This document shows positions 12,601-40,900 of a DNA stretch of 64,000 bases, in pieces. Each line of letters starts with the position of its first letter. Position 1 is the first letter of the stretch. Source of the DNA: Otis tarda (Eukaryota; Chordata; Aves; Otidiformes; Otididae); assembly GCA_026413225.1 (NCBI GenBank), contig CM048552.1, forward strand, positions 59,473,001 through 59,537,000, in the 5' to 3' direction. The position numbers were made by a program, and so were the translations under genes. The notes below the pieces were generated by a model. The model was not told the origin of the DNA. It ran no database searches and saw nothing but the letters and a program-made list of their open reading frames with translations.

Positions 12601-15600
12601 ATAAGACTTGGCTCGTGGGAAAAGCAGCCAAATGCATTTCTGCTGAGAGCTAAAGGTAGTCTGTGGGAAAGGTGCTGATAAACAGTTTTTTTGGCCTCCT
12701 GGGTAGCAGAGAGGTCAAGATTCCTGTGTGAAGGGGAAAGTAAGGAGTAAGAACAGGGCTGTGGTCTTGGCAATGGCCATGGAGATCTCTTCGCTTGTTC
12801 TATGTAAACAGTTCCTCTCTTAAAGAAAGAAGCTGGCTTTCACTGCATTTGCTGCTGTGTTTTGTCCTAAGATTGCATTTGTTTTTTGTGGTAGATCTAT
12901 CACAGTGGTGTCCTGGAGTTCTGCATCATTACAACTGATGAAAATGAATGTAACTGGATGATGTTTGTACGCAAAGCCAGGTGAGAACCACCTCTACTGT
13001 GCTAAGTAGCTTGGAGTCTGAGCTGCAGGCTCAAAGGAGGCTGTGCTGGAAGATGTGCACTGCTGCACTGACTGCCCAGATTGGTAATGAGCTCAGGACC
13101 AGGGGACCTTAAGAAGTTATCTAGACATCTTGGACTGGGGGGGAGAAGGAAACAGATCACCCAGTGGAGAATGTTACGGGGGAACCAGTACTCATGCTGT
13201 AGTAAAACAGCCCTAAACCTGCCCACATGCTTTGTTTCCTTTGTTCTAAAGCTTGAAATCAGGATCTTTTTATATTAGCTTACTATGTATTAGCTTGTTA
13301 TTGCCTGCCCTCTATCCTATTCATTTTGGATACATCTGTGAAGATGATGTTGATTGTCTTTTTTATTTTAATACTTTGCTATTAGCAAAGTGTCTGTGGG
13401 TTCTTTGGGCCAAGTTCCAAGCTCTCACACCTCTCAAGAGCTGTCCTTTTCAGTCTTTCTGGAGCCTGCGATGAAAACTGTCCAGGCTGGCTTCAGTGTT
13501 CCTCCATACATTGTCCATGGAGAAGGCTGAACCTCTCCTATTGCTCTGTGGCACAAAGTAGGCTTCCCCTGCAATTAATTTCATTGCTCCCATATGCAGG
13601 AGTTAGTGCATCATCTCCCACTGCAATGGGGGCAGAGCTTTTGCTGGTTTCAGGCACTAGGAATAAACATATGCAAGTTTTAGCTTCAGAAGATGAATTA
13701 CCACATCTTGGAAATGCTTTTCAAGAGTTACTTTTGAAGAGAATTTTGGTTAAGACTTTACTGGTATTTATTCCTCCCTCACGTGTTCTCTATTTTTTAA
13801 GAGGGTTAATACGAAAAAAATATATATTATTTTTTTTTTTAGTTTCTTAAGAGAGTATAAACTCTCTTCTGTCAGCCTACTCCAATGTCTATTAATAACT
13901 TTCTCAGCAAGATATCGCAGTGGTGTGAAAAATGTATCATTTGGGGGAGCAGATTGACTCTGAAGGTCTGGTTTTCCTTTCCTTGAATAAAGAAGGACAG
14001 AAGTGACAGACATGAAGGTTTTTATAATGAGCTGACAAGCACTGAGATTCCCTTATTACCTATTTTCAGGAACGTTCTTTTTTTCTCTCTCTCAAAAAGT
14101 CATTATTTCTTGTGGGCTTTTTTTCATAACTCTCGTTATTGCTATAGGAACCGGGAAGAGCAGAATCTGGTAGCTTATCCTCACGATGGAAAAATTTACT
14201 TTTGCACCTCCCGGGACATCCCACCTGAACACGAGCTTCTCTTTTATTACAGTCGGGACTACGCACGACAGCTTGGTAAGTAAGCACTCGTCTTCATTGG
14301 CTTTGTAGGGAGTACTCCGCTTGAATTCCCTTTTAGTGTCATCTCTGGGCACTGTGACTTGGGAATGCGTTACGTTTCTTCTCCATTCCTAGTGGTGCAT
14401 GTCATAGATTTCTTTTACATTTCATGACTACAGGAGTACCATCGTTTAAAAGAAACATTTCGCTATCTAAGTCCACTGATGAAAAAATTGCTGTTTCAGA
14501 GAAGAAGGGTTGGTTTTCTTCTGTTACTCATCTGGTGCTAAAGGAGTTTTGCTAGCTTGCTACCATCCCACACCTCTGGTTGTGATAATTTAGGTTTGGT
14601 GAAGCTGTGCTGAAAACCTTTCCAAAGTTTGCCCCCCCCAAAACATTTGCAATGGCCTATGTAAAAGAGCTGAAAAGCAAGCACCAGAGCTGAAAGGAGC
14701 TGGGGTGAAAATCTCTGCAGCTGGCTTTGCTGCCACAGACAAAGTGTTAACATGGATCACGCTCACTCTCTGTTAGGCCTCGCTGTGCCTCATTAAAAGT
14801 GATGCTTTTGTGCCCAAAGGTGTCCCTGAACATCCAGACGTGCACATCTGCCACTGCGGAAAGGAATGCGCTTCCTATGCGGACTTCAAGGCCCATTTGA
14901 GCAGCCATATTCACAACCACCTCCCCAGCCAGGGGCACAGCAGCAGCCACGGGCCAGGCCACGGCAAGGAGAGGAAGTGGAAGTGCTCCATGTGCCCCCA
15001 GGCTTTCATCTCCCCTTCCAAGCTCCACGTCCACTTCATGGGGCACATGGGCATGAAGCCGCACAAGTGCGATTTCTGTAGCAAAGCTTTCAGTGATCCT
15101 AGCAACTTACGGACACACCTCAAGATACACACAGGTAAGGGCTGGGGACTTATAGAGATGCCTGTGCTAGTAAAACATTGGGGCAGGACCTGTTCTCTCT
15201 GATCCCTCGGCCACTTGAGAGGGCATAGCTTGTGTCCTGAACTCTGTGCTCTTAGAAACATAGAATCATACAATGTTTTGAGTTGGAAGGGACCTTTAAA
15301 AAAAATCATCTAGATCAGCCCCTCTGCCGTGGGCTTGGAGGCTTGACCTCGAACACTCCAATGGTGGGACATCCACAACTTCTCTGGGTAGCCTGTTCCA
15401 GTGTCTCACCACCCTCATTGTAAAAAAAAAAAATTCTTCTTTATGTCCTATCTAAATCTATCCTCTTTCAGTTTAAAACCAATGCCCCTTGTCCTGTCAG
15501 CATAGGCCTCAGTTAAAAAGCCTCTCTCCATCTTTCTTGCAAGCCCCCTTTAAGTACTGGAAGGCCGCAGTAAGGTCTCCTTGGAGTCTTCTCATCTTTA

Positions 15601-18600
15601 GGTCGAACAACCCCAGCTCTCTCAGCCTTTCTTCATAGGAGAGGTGCGCCAGCCCTCTGATAATTTTCATCACCCTCCTCTGGACCTGCTCTAACAGGTC
15701 CATGTCTTTCTTGTACTGGGGACCCTAGAACTGGATGCACTGCTCAGGTGGGGTCTCAGAAGAGCAGAGCAGAGCAGGAGAATCACCTCCCTTGCCCTCC
15801 CTTTGTAAGAATGGCAGCATCCTGAGTGTCTGTAGGAATGATCTCTTCTCCATGCTGACCTCAACTAATGCCTGGACACTGCCTGAGAGAGCGCTGGTTG
15901 GCATGGGGACTGCGCTGGTTTCAGTGGTGTGGGTGCTTGTAGAACAGTATGTAGACCTGTGTTCTGGCTGGTTGTGCCATGACTAAAACCATTTGATGAG
16001 TTGAAGTTGATTGCAGTTGGGAAGAAGTGTCAGCCTTCGTCTGGGAGAGAGAAAACCTTTGTTCCCACACAGCAGATCCAGTGCTGAAGGCTATGATAAA
16101 ACAAGGGTTCCCTGTGGTTTTTTTCTCACGAGAAAAAGCCAACTGGATTTGAGAGCTTGTAATGTGGACCGTTGTCCACTTAAATATGGGGCTGAGATTT
16201 TTCCTCTCTTGCCTGCTTGAATTGTTTTTCATCATCTTAAGGAAATGGCACAAGACTGAAACGGGTGACTGTGGGGGTCAGACTGGTGTGGGTAAGGCTC
16301 AGCTCTGTCACTCATCAAAATTTAAGTCTGAACGTGCTGTTGACTTCTTCTGTGGGTATTTGGTTATCACTAGAGGCTTTGGGGTTAAAGGGAGAATGAC
16401 CAGCAGATCAGTGAGTGAGCGCTAAAAGAGGAAAACAAAATAGTGAAAGATTTTTCAGCTGTGTAAGAAGAGAGAAAATATGAAAAGGTGTGGATTCAAC
16501 ACAGAGTGAGGATAGGGGAGAGGGTTTTTGCCTCTTTTTTTTTCTGTAAGGTTGAAATAGCTATTGGGAATCACAGAATGCAAATCACAAAGCTGGAAAA
16601 CGGAATAAAACTGGGAGTTCACTGCACTTGAGTCAAGCATAGGAAGCTGTGGGCTCAGCACTGAGGAGTTTTAATAAACTGATCAAGTACGAGTGTGGTG
16701 TACATGACCACAGGATACTCAGTGGGACAGCGATTCAAGTGCTATTCAAACTTAGTCTGAATTCAGTGGTGTGCAGGGGTTTTGAACTATTGCTGGTAGA
16801 GAACAATTGAAGAACAACAGATAAGTAAGTGGAAAAAAATGTGATAAAACATAGAAGTTACCGAAAAGCCAGTGAGCTTTGTATCTGTGTGTCTGTTAGA
16901 TAAGAGAACTCGTTTTTCTAGACAAAGGCAATGCAGTGCATCCAATGTGGTTGGGCTCCAGTAAGGCATCAGATACAAATCCTATGGGAAATGAGCAGAG
17001 ATGGGGATGTACTAATGTGCAGTAACTAGATGGCTGCCATTGTTACTATTAGAAAGGAAGCTACCATTGTTTTTACTCAGGAATTCATCTTGGATAGCCT
17101 AGTCTTGTTAAGTGTTTGTCTGAATCTCCTTGCTGGGAAAATTTACAAATCTGCTGGTGATGGTTTGATATATAAAACAGGGAGGAATAGTTGGTGTAGA
17201 CAAGAAGCAGAAAGTCCGTGTTCTGAGCACAAGCGTTGGAGGAGGAGCAATCACTGGTGTGGCAAAGGACAGAGTGCAGAACTGTGCATCAGATGAAGGG
17301 CTCAGTCATTCAAAACAGTAGCATGAAATGGGTGTTTTGGCTTGGGGGCATAGAGTGGAGGATGAAAAGCTTTGGGAAAGATGAAATGAAGTCAAATGCT
17401 TTGTTTTTGCATAGCTACATCTAGACTGTAACTACGTAACCCTTTATGCTAAGTTGGAAGGAGCTGCAGGAGGAAACAGGTCCTGTTCACAAAGAATCTG
17501 CCTTTTTTCTGCTTGCTCTGTTTCTTGGGACACTGAGTGTAAATTTGTGTGTGTAATCCTAGGTCAGAAGAATTATCGCTGTACCCTCTGCGACAAATCG
17601 TTCACACAGAAGGCTCACCTGGAATCGCACATGGTCATCCACACTGGGGAGAAGAATTTGAAGTGCGATTACTGTGAGAAGCTATTCATGCGGAGGCAGG
17701 ACCTCAAGCAGCACGTACTCACTCACACACAGTAAGTGGTCTCACAGGATGTGTTGGATGGGCCAGTGCAAGAAATAAGGGAGCTGAACAGCCCGAGAAA
17801 TCTCCAGTTTGCAAATAGTTTGGCCTAGGGAGTATAGGCTTATCCTCTAAAATGACAGAGGAGTCAATCTGGACAAATTCCTTGTTACTGGCTGAAGCTG
17901 TCCTACTCTAGTGTTCACAGTATTTTAATGACACAGTAAATTCCAGGCGTGCACCATGTCTTGTGAAATGGCATTCTGGAGGGTTCATCATTTTGAAGAG
18001 AGAGGGAGTTAATTGATTTACATTTAGTTCTCTGCTGAGAACTGCTCCCACATCCCAACATAACCATGAAAAATAATAAACTCCTCAACGCTGTTCTCAG
18101 GAGGAGCTCGTTAGTGAAGTTTCCCTCTCTGTTTGCACCAGGGGTGGAGTGCAGCCATTCCCAGCGCTTATCTCCCCTCAGGCCTCATCCATGCACTTGG
18201 TCTCCTGCAGGGAGATGCCCATGGCTAGGGCAGGTCTCCACCCCCAGGTCCTCCTTCAGTTATTTACAGATTTCTCCCAGCCCCTCAGCTCTCTGCCAGG
18301 CCCCATCTTTCCTTTTGCTGTGAGAATCTCTCCATTCTGTTCATTACTGCCCATCCAAAGTCCTCCTTGAAAGGCTGCTTGCCCAAAGCTCCTCCCTCTG
18401 CCGATTTCATTTTCAGCATCTGGTTCTTGTGTTCACTTGGAATCTGTTTCCACTTCTGTGGAACAGATTCTTCCCCCTCCCTGTTGATGCAGGGTGAGAA
18501 GGAGGGCGACTAACCTTTCCACCACAGCAACATCTCTGCCCTTGCCAAAACATGGAGCTTAACCAGAGTTTGGTCTTACTCAAAAAGTAAACAAACAAAC

Positions 18601-19262
18601 AAACAAACCCCTTGTAGAATCTTTTCTCTTTATCCTCAGGACAGAAAAACAGTTGGTTGCAGGCTAGGGGTTAATCCAAACAGCCCAGCTTGTGCCAGTG
18701 ATGCTGGGGGCAGGGAGTAGAGAAGAGGGGCTTTGTGTACATACTGTGCAAGAAAAAAATCTGAGCAGTACTTACACTTCAGGGCTGCAGTAGTGCTGTT
18801 ATTTCTGGTCTGCTGCTTTTTCAAGTACATTGAAAGCAAGATTTAGGACTAAGACTGACCCTTTCACCCTTCCTGTCCCCACCACCCCACTATTTAATAT
18901 AGTTATCAACCGCCTTGCGGCAGGAGCAAACTAACTTTTTCATGTCCTGCAGAGAAAGGCAGATCAAGTGCCCCAAGTGTGACAAGCTGTTTCTGAGGAC
19001 AAACCACCTGAAGAAGCATCTCAATTCACATGAAGGAAAGAGAGACTATGTCTGTGAAAAATGCTCCAAGGCTTATCTAACCAAATATCACCTCACTCGC
19101 CACTTAAAAATATGTAAAGGCCCCACATCCAGCCTGTCAGCCCCAGAGGAGGAAGAGGAGGAGGATTCAGAGGAGGAATTAATAGACTCTATGAGGACTG
19201 AAGACTGTAGGATTAACAATGGAGTCTATTCAACTGGTGATGCTCTGCCTGGACACAAATGA
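2057..19262 (+). CDS. PRDM4: PRDM4, PR domain zinc finger protein 4 (11 coding exons, complete)
   Basis: Coding exons are 2057-2067, 3658-3791, 4437-4622, 6738-7532, 10641-10790, 12025-12143, 12895-12980, 14148-14275, 14820-15134, 17563-17731 and 18953-19262. All introns are GT-AG and phases chain without a break to 800 aa; human PRDM4 has 801. The order is a Ser/Pro-rich N-terminal region (about 1-375), a small CxxC...CxxH zinc knuckle (C377, C380, C388, H391), the PR/SET domain (about 410-530), an atypical Cys/His-rich segment (C547-H568), five C2H2 fingers (592-612, 620-640, 648-668, 676-696, 704-724), a last finger ending in Cys (C732, C735, H748, C752), and an acidic tail. By family knowledge it is a nuclear regulator, also called SC-1, linked to p75NTR signalling, PRMT5 recruitment and cyclin E repression. 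The PR domain is not an established methyltransferase. PWP1 converges on it from the right. Confidence 0.97.
3658..3791 (+). CDS. PRDM4: PRDM4 coding exon 2
   Basis: This encodes residues 4-49, the start of the Ser/Pro-rich N-terminal region, beginning [10 protein letters not shown]. The acceptor is ttcccag and the donor gtaatg; the exon ends in phase 1 within Gly49. Confidence 0.96.
4437..4622 (+). CDS. PRDM4: PRDM4 coding exon 3
   Basis: This encodes residues 49-111, including a hydrophobic Ser/Leu/Pro stretch and the motif [16 protein letters not shown]. The acceptor is ttttgcag and the donor gtaagt. Confidence 0.96.
5243..5340 (+). repeat. Probable MIR/CORE-SINE relic in PRDM4 intron 3
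   Basis: The stretch aggaaac...acttcttcaaggtcacccag...gttcagcctagg resembles the conserved MIR core (aggaaactgagg...acttgcccaaggtcacacagc...ttcgaacccagg). Matching is by eye and the copy is old. Confidence 0.5.
6738..7532 (+). CDS. PRDM4: PRDM4 coding exon 4 (largest)
   Basis: At 795 nt this encodes residues 111-376, the long low-complexity Ser/Thr/Val-rich N-terminal segment. It ends ENMATLFTI before the split Trp codon. The acceptor is ctatcag and the donor gtgagt. A reader using only open frames would stop a few residues past the donor at 7540; the true exon ends at 7532. Confidence 0.97.
10641..10790 (+). CDS. PRDM4: PRDM4 coding exon 5 (zinc knuckle, start of PR domain)
   Basis: This encodes residues 376-426. 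It carries the knuckle [15 protein letters not shown] and the entry to the PR domain ([12 protein letters not shown]). The acceptor is tttctgcag and the donor gtaaga. Confidence 0.96.
12025..12143 (+). CDS. PRDM4: PRDM4 coding exon 6 (PR domain)
   Basis: This encodes residues 426-465 in the PR/SET fold, including the [11 protein letters not shown] strand segment. The acceptor is ctgatag and the donor gtcagt; it ends in phase 0 after Lys. Confidence 0.95.
12895..12980 (+). CDS. PRDM4: PRDM4 coding exon 7 (PR domain)
   Basis: This encodes residues 466-494 ([20 protein letters not shown] region), the conserved core of the PR domain. The acceptor is gtggtag and the donor gtgaga. Confidence 0.95.
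14148..14275 (+). CDS. PRDM4: PRDM4 coding exon 8 (end of PR domain)
   Basis: This encodes residues 494-537, finishing the PR domain with the [14 protein letters not shown] segment. The acceptor is gctatag and the donor gtaagt. Confidence 0.96.
14820..15134 (+). CDS. PRDM4: PRDM4 coding exon 9 (atypical finger plus C2H2 fingers 1-2)
   Basis: This encodes residues 537-642. It contains a Cys/His-rich non-canonical segment (C547, C549, C553, H562, H566, H568), a His/Ser/Gly linker, and two standard C2H2 fingers with ligands C592/C595/H608/H612 and C620/C623/H636/H640. The acceptor is cccaaag and the donor gtaagg. Confidence 0.97.
15254..15815 (-). mobile_element. CR1 LINE 3' fragment, minus orientation, in PRDM4 intron 9
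   Basis: The left end carries the CR1 terminal signature (atagaatcata) and the usual 3' UTR text (ttggaagggacctttaaa). The minus strand reads a CR1 ORF2 C-terminal fragment with [10 protein letters not shown] and [20 protein letters not shown]. It is 5'-truncated and frame-broken. CR1 is the dominant avian LINE, so this piece dates the window as bird. Confidence 0.93.
17563..17731 (+). CDS. PRDM4: PRDM4 coding exon 10 (C2H2 fingers 3-4)
   Basis: This encodes residues 642-698: fingers C648/C651/H664/H668 and C676/C679/H692/H696, joined by a TGEKN-type linker. The acceptor is atcctag and the donor gtaagt. Confidence 0.97.
18953..19262 (+). CDS. PRDM4: PRDM4 coding exon 11 (last fingers, acidic tail, stop)
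   Basis: This encodes residues 698-800: finger C704/C707/H720/H724, a final C2HC finger (C732/C735/H748/C752), an acidic run (E763-E773) and a C-terminus ending in HK as in human. The stop is TGA at 19260-19262. The acceptor is cctgcag. Confidence 0.97.
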
Positions 19263-19403
19263 AGAAAAGAAAGAGGGAAATTTTCTTGGATGTTAAAACT
19301 GGGGAAGGAAAAAAAAGCCCACCTCCTCCTTGTTTCTTCAGTCAACAGTGTATGTCAAATTAGGAGTTTTCCTTCTGTTTTGGTCTCCACACTACCACCG
19401 CTT

Positions 19404-19409
19404 AATAAA
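19404..19409 (+). terminator. PRDM4: Candidate proximal poly(A) signal AATAAA of PRDM4
   Basis: A canonical hexamer lies about 140 nt after the stop. No strong GT-rich element follows it, so its use is uncertain. Confidence 0.35.
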
Positions 19410-20143
19410 CTCTGACACCAGAACACTGAAAGACAAAGGATCATGCACATACCAGTGAAGAGTTGCTGAGAAGGAAATGTGAGGCAAGGAGATTTTTCCA
19501 CACACACCGTGCATACTTCTTTTCCAGATCACTCAGATTAATCCATCCACTACTGGGATACACGACACACCTTGCGTAGCCCTTTGAGTAAAGAGCCACA
19601 AACCCGAAATGTAGTTGAGTGATTGCAGGGACCTGTAAGCCTACTGTCCTTAACTGCCAAAGCCATGACAATAAGAAAAACAAAAAAAAATGGTGGTGGC
19701 AGTTGGTGTATTTTGCTTTTTAATACTTTTTAACTGAAGGATGTGGTTTGGCACAAAGCAAAGACTTACCAATGCTTCAGGTTTCCTTCTTAAAAAAAAA
19801 AAAAAGCTTTGGGTTCAAAAAAAAAAAAAACCAAAACCCACAACACCAGTGAAATCAGCATTTACAAACAAAGCAATTACTTCACTACAGAAAAATCAAA
19901 TATTGGCTTTTGGAGAACAGTTATTGCCTCTTCGCACTCTGGTTCACTGTGTAAGCAGGTGAAGAGGTAAAGACTGTATAGGCTCAGTAAGGAAGAGGCT
20001 TACAGATGATCAGGCAGTGTTTACAGTATGCATTACTTCTTGTGCTGTAAACCTTGTACCACCTAGAGTGACGGGAGGGTTTGCTGCTAATATTATTTAT
20101 GGAATGAAGATGTATTTCATTCGGTTGTTTTGTTTTGAAAAAA

Positions 20144-20149
20144 ATTAAA
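20144..20149 (+). terminator. PRDM4: Candidate poly(A) signal ATTAAA of PRDM4
   Basis: The ATTAAA variant is followed within about 10-40 nt by a T-rich run (gctcttttctaatgttcttt), a typical downstream element. Confidence 0.45.
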
Positions 20150-20554
20150 AATGTGGCTCTTTTCTAATGTTCTTTTTAAATTTTTTACACATTCTGAAAA
20201 AAAGGCTCATATGTCTGATAGAAACACCACTTTGTCGTCATCTGCTTCTCCCAAGCTTTCCTGGGACAAGGTATGGGTAGGAGCACCTCCATGAACAGGC
20301 ACTGCTAAGAACTGCTCTTTAAACCTTGTAGATCTGTTGTGTGGCGCCTCTGGCTGTGCTGCAAAAGAACAGTAAGCTGAGCTCTGCTCTCTGACGAGTC
20401 GGCTGGAGGTTCCCTTGTGAAAGAGGCTCCAGTTCTTGCCCTAAAAGGCCTACGTTCAGCTGTACATCTCCCTGTACACTGTATTTCCTAGGGAGTTCCC
20501 TTGGTTCTTCAAACCTGAAAATGCACAGTGCTTGCCCTCTGAGATCAGTATGTG

Positions 20555-20560
20555 AATAAA
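20555..20560 (+). terminator. PRDM4: Candidate distal poly(A) signal AATAAA of PRDM4
   Basis: A canonical hexamer lies about 1.3 kb after the stop, followed by a GT-rich stretch (gaggggttttgtttagg). Its use would give the longer 3' UTR. Confidence 0.4.
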
Positions 20561-21894
20561 GAGCTCCAGAAAGACCAGTTGAGGGGTTTTGTTTAGGAAG
20601 AGATCAGTTGCCTGCAGTAATGCAATTTCTTCCTAAAACACAAAGCAACTTAGATCCACAGAATCATTTAGCTCATCAAGTCAAACTTCTAGAGCTTCAG
20701 TGTCAATTAATACCAAAGATAGCAAGAACAGAAATTACAGTCCTCTAAGAGCTTAACATAAAGTATTTATTTCAAATTAAAGCTTAAAAAAACTTGCAGA
20801 TTTTCAGTAGAGAGCACTTGAACAGAGGTTCTTAAGCTTCAAAAAAGCAGTTGCTCATTTGTTGTCCCCACATTGTTCACTATTGCTTGGCAGAGAAAGG
20901 ATTGAGGCAGGAATCCCAAAACATCCAAAATACTCTTGATTCCTGCAGAGCCATGCTAAACACCTGTCACCAAACTAGAGACAGCTAAATTGGATTTAGA
21001 AGCAGCCACTTGAAGGGATGGGAAAGAAACCTACAGTCCAGTCTTTTCCCCAGCTGCAGTTTGTACCAATACAATTTATCTGCTTTACCTCATCAGAATG
21101 AGTTACAATGAGCTAAGGTGGAAAGTGGTGAGATCTTGTCAACTACGTGCACTGACACTATGCCTGCTTTATAGCAGTTGCTTTAATACCCAGGGTATTT
21201 TTGCAGCAGCAGCGCTTTAACAGACACCTTCCAGTATGTGGAGAGGGAAGCACTTCACTACCGGAAGACAGTATCATTTAACTTCTAGCCTGGGGTAAGG
21301 CACTTACTTTGGTGTTCATTTGAAATGTGAGGAAATTGTTTGAGTCACATTCCTTGACTAGGTTGCTGATCCTATAAACAACGCGTTTAAGTCAGTGGTT
21401 AGGCTGATACTCAGAATGTTCCTCAGTGCCTTCAGGTTTCAGGCAGAAAAGCATGGGAGGCGTTAAGAACATGAGTACATAACACAGACAGCTTTCACCA
21501 GTGACAGTGATCACCTGAGATCTCTACCCCGGCTTCATGTCCTGACAGCCTCTCATCCTCTTCTGAGTAGTAGCTCCTTATTTAAGCTCAAATTCTCTTT
21601 ATATATATTACATTCGGAGCTTCAAGAAACATACACATGCAACGTCAGTAAGTTTCCGGTGCTGTGGAACCAGGAACAAGAAACCCTTGCTGGGATACAG
21701 CTGGGATATTCCTGGTTTGATACTGGTGATCTGAGGTGTTACAAATACATTTCAAGATTCTACTTGTGGACTCCAACTTAACTACATAAGAAATACTTTT
21801 AGGACTTACAAAAGTTACATAGAAGAACTTTTAAAATCTGTGTTAGAAATCTGTAAATCTAGCCTCAAATTAAGGATAAATTACCTATTTACAC
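20561..21894. other. Gap between PRDM4 and PWP1 3' ends
   Basis: I see no gene. This is AT-leaning unique sequence that may include distal PWP1 3' UTR. No CR1 signature is visible. Confidence 0.5.
20766..20771 (-). terminator. PWP1: Candidate distal poly(A) signal of PWP1
   Basis: AATAAA on the minus strand, about 200 nt from the last PRDM4 signal candidate on the other strand. Its use would bring the two convergent transcripts almost into contact. Confidence 0.3.
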
Positions 21895-22310
21895 CTGGCA
21901 TTTCATTCAGCTTTTATTTCTTACACAACTGCTGCCTGAAATATTTTTCCTGATGCCCTTAGAAGATATTTACCTTCTCTGCAGTATTCAACAAACATCT
22001 GGTAGCAGCAGGATACTTTTCTAGTGAATATTTCATTTTATATATAAACTTTACACATAGTAGCCCCTGTTTCAGGGATCATAATCTCAGGCAAAAGCAA
22101 GTGATTTAATCTTTCAAAGCCGCTAATTGAGGCAGGAACTTCGAACTGCTGACTTCGAGCTTAACCCCATCACCATGTTTCTTTGTCTGTGATGAAGAAG
22201 CTTGCAGACTGCAGGACACTCGAGTAACTTCTATGAACTCTCACCAAACGGGGATTTGTAGAATGCTCATTAGTCGTAGTCCCATTAATTACTTTGTGAT
22301 GTTCGATCCA
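21895..22310 (-). other. PWP1: PWP1 3' UTR (proximal form)
   Basis: Non-coding sequence runs from the stop to just past a minus-strand AATAAA at 21918-21913. A second AATAAA at 20771-20766 could extend it by more than 1 kb. Confidence 0.5.
21913..21918 (-). terminator. PWP1: Candidate poly(A) signal of PWP1
   Basis: AATAAA on the minus strand, about 395 nt after the PWP1 stop. Confidence 0.5.
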
Positions 22311-40526
<18,216 letters not shown>

Positions 40527-40559
40527 GATGGCGGCGGCGACGGCGGCGGCACGCGAGTG

Positions 40560-40600
40560 GTGCGGTGCGGTGCGGTGCGGTGCGGCGCGGTGCGGCGCGG
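40560..40600. repeat. GTGCG/GCGCG pentamer tandem repeat in PWP1 leader
   Basis: About eight 5-bp units, mostly gtgcg with two gcgcg variants, lie 34-74 bp upstream of the PWP1 ATG, in the promoter or 5' UTR. Confidence 0.9.
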
Positions 40601-40606
40601 CACGTG
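40601..40606. promoter_or_regulatory. CACGTG E-box
   Basis: A palindromic E-box (MYC/USF type) lies 25 bp from the CRE. MYC control would fit a ribosome-biogenesis gene, but this is inference. Confidence 0.5.
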
Positions 40607-40630
40607 CGACCGGCTCCGGCGCACCCCGAG

Positions 40631-40638
40631 TGACGTCA
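40631..40638. promoter_or_regulatory. Full palindromic CRE (TGACGTCA)
   Basis: An exact consensus CREB/ATF octamer sits about 105 bp upstream of the PWP1 ATG, inside the CpG island. Binding is inference. Confidence 0.6.
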
Positions 40639-40900
40639 CCGGCGGCGGCTCCGCCCGCAACGGCGTGGGGAAAACGGAAGGGGCGGAGACGGAGCCGCGT
40701 GAGGTCATCTCGGAGCGCCGGGACAGCCCGGGATGGGGGGCGGGGCTACGGGTTGGCCAGTGGCGGGGCGGGGCCTGAAGGGGCGGGGCACGAATGGGGC
40801 GGGGCCTGCGGGGGGTCGAGGTGGTGTTGCCTGCGGAGGGCCCCGCCCGGCTGCCAGGGGCCCTGGGCCGAGGGGCGGCAACCGGTCGGTTCCTGAGGGC

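Larger units (their letters stand above)
19263..20165 (+). other. PRDM4: PRDM4 3' UTR (end uncertain)
   Basis: Non-coding sequence follows the TGA and is rich in A runs (about 19792-19805 and 19818-19831). Three poly(A) signal candidates exist: AATAAA at 19404, ATTAAA at 20144 and AATAAA at 20555. The second is followed by a T-rich stretch, so I set the end there. The choice is inference. Confidence 0.5.
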
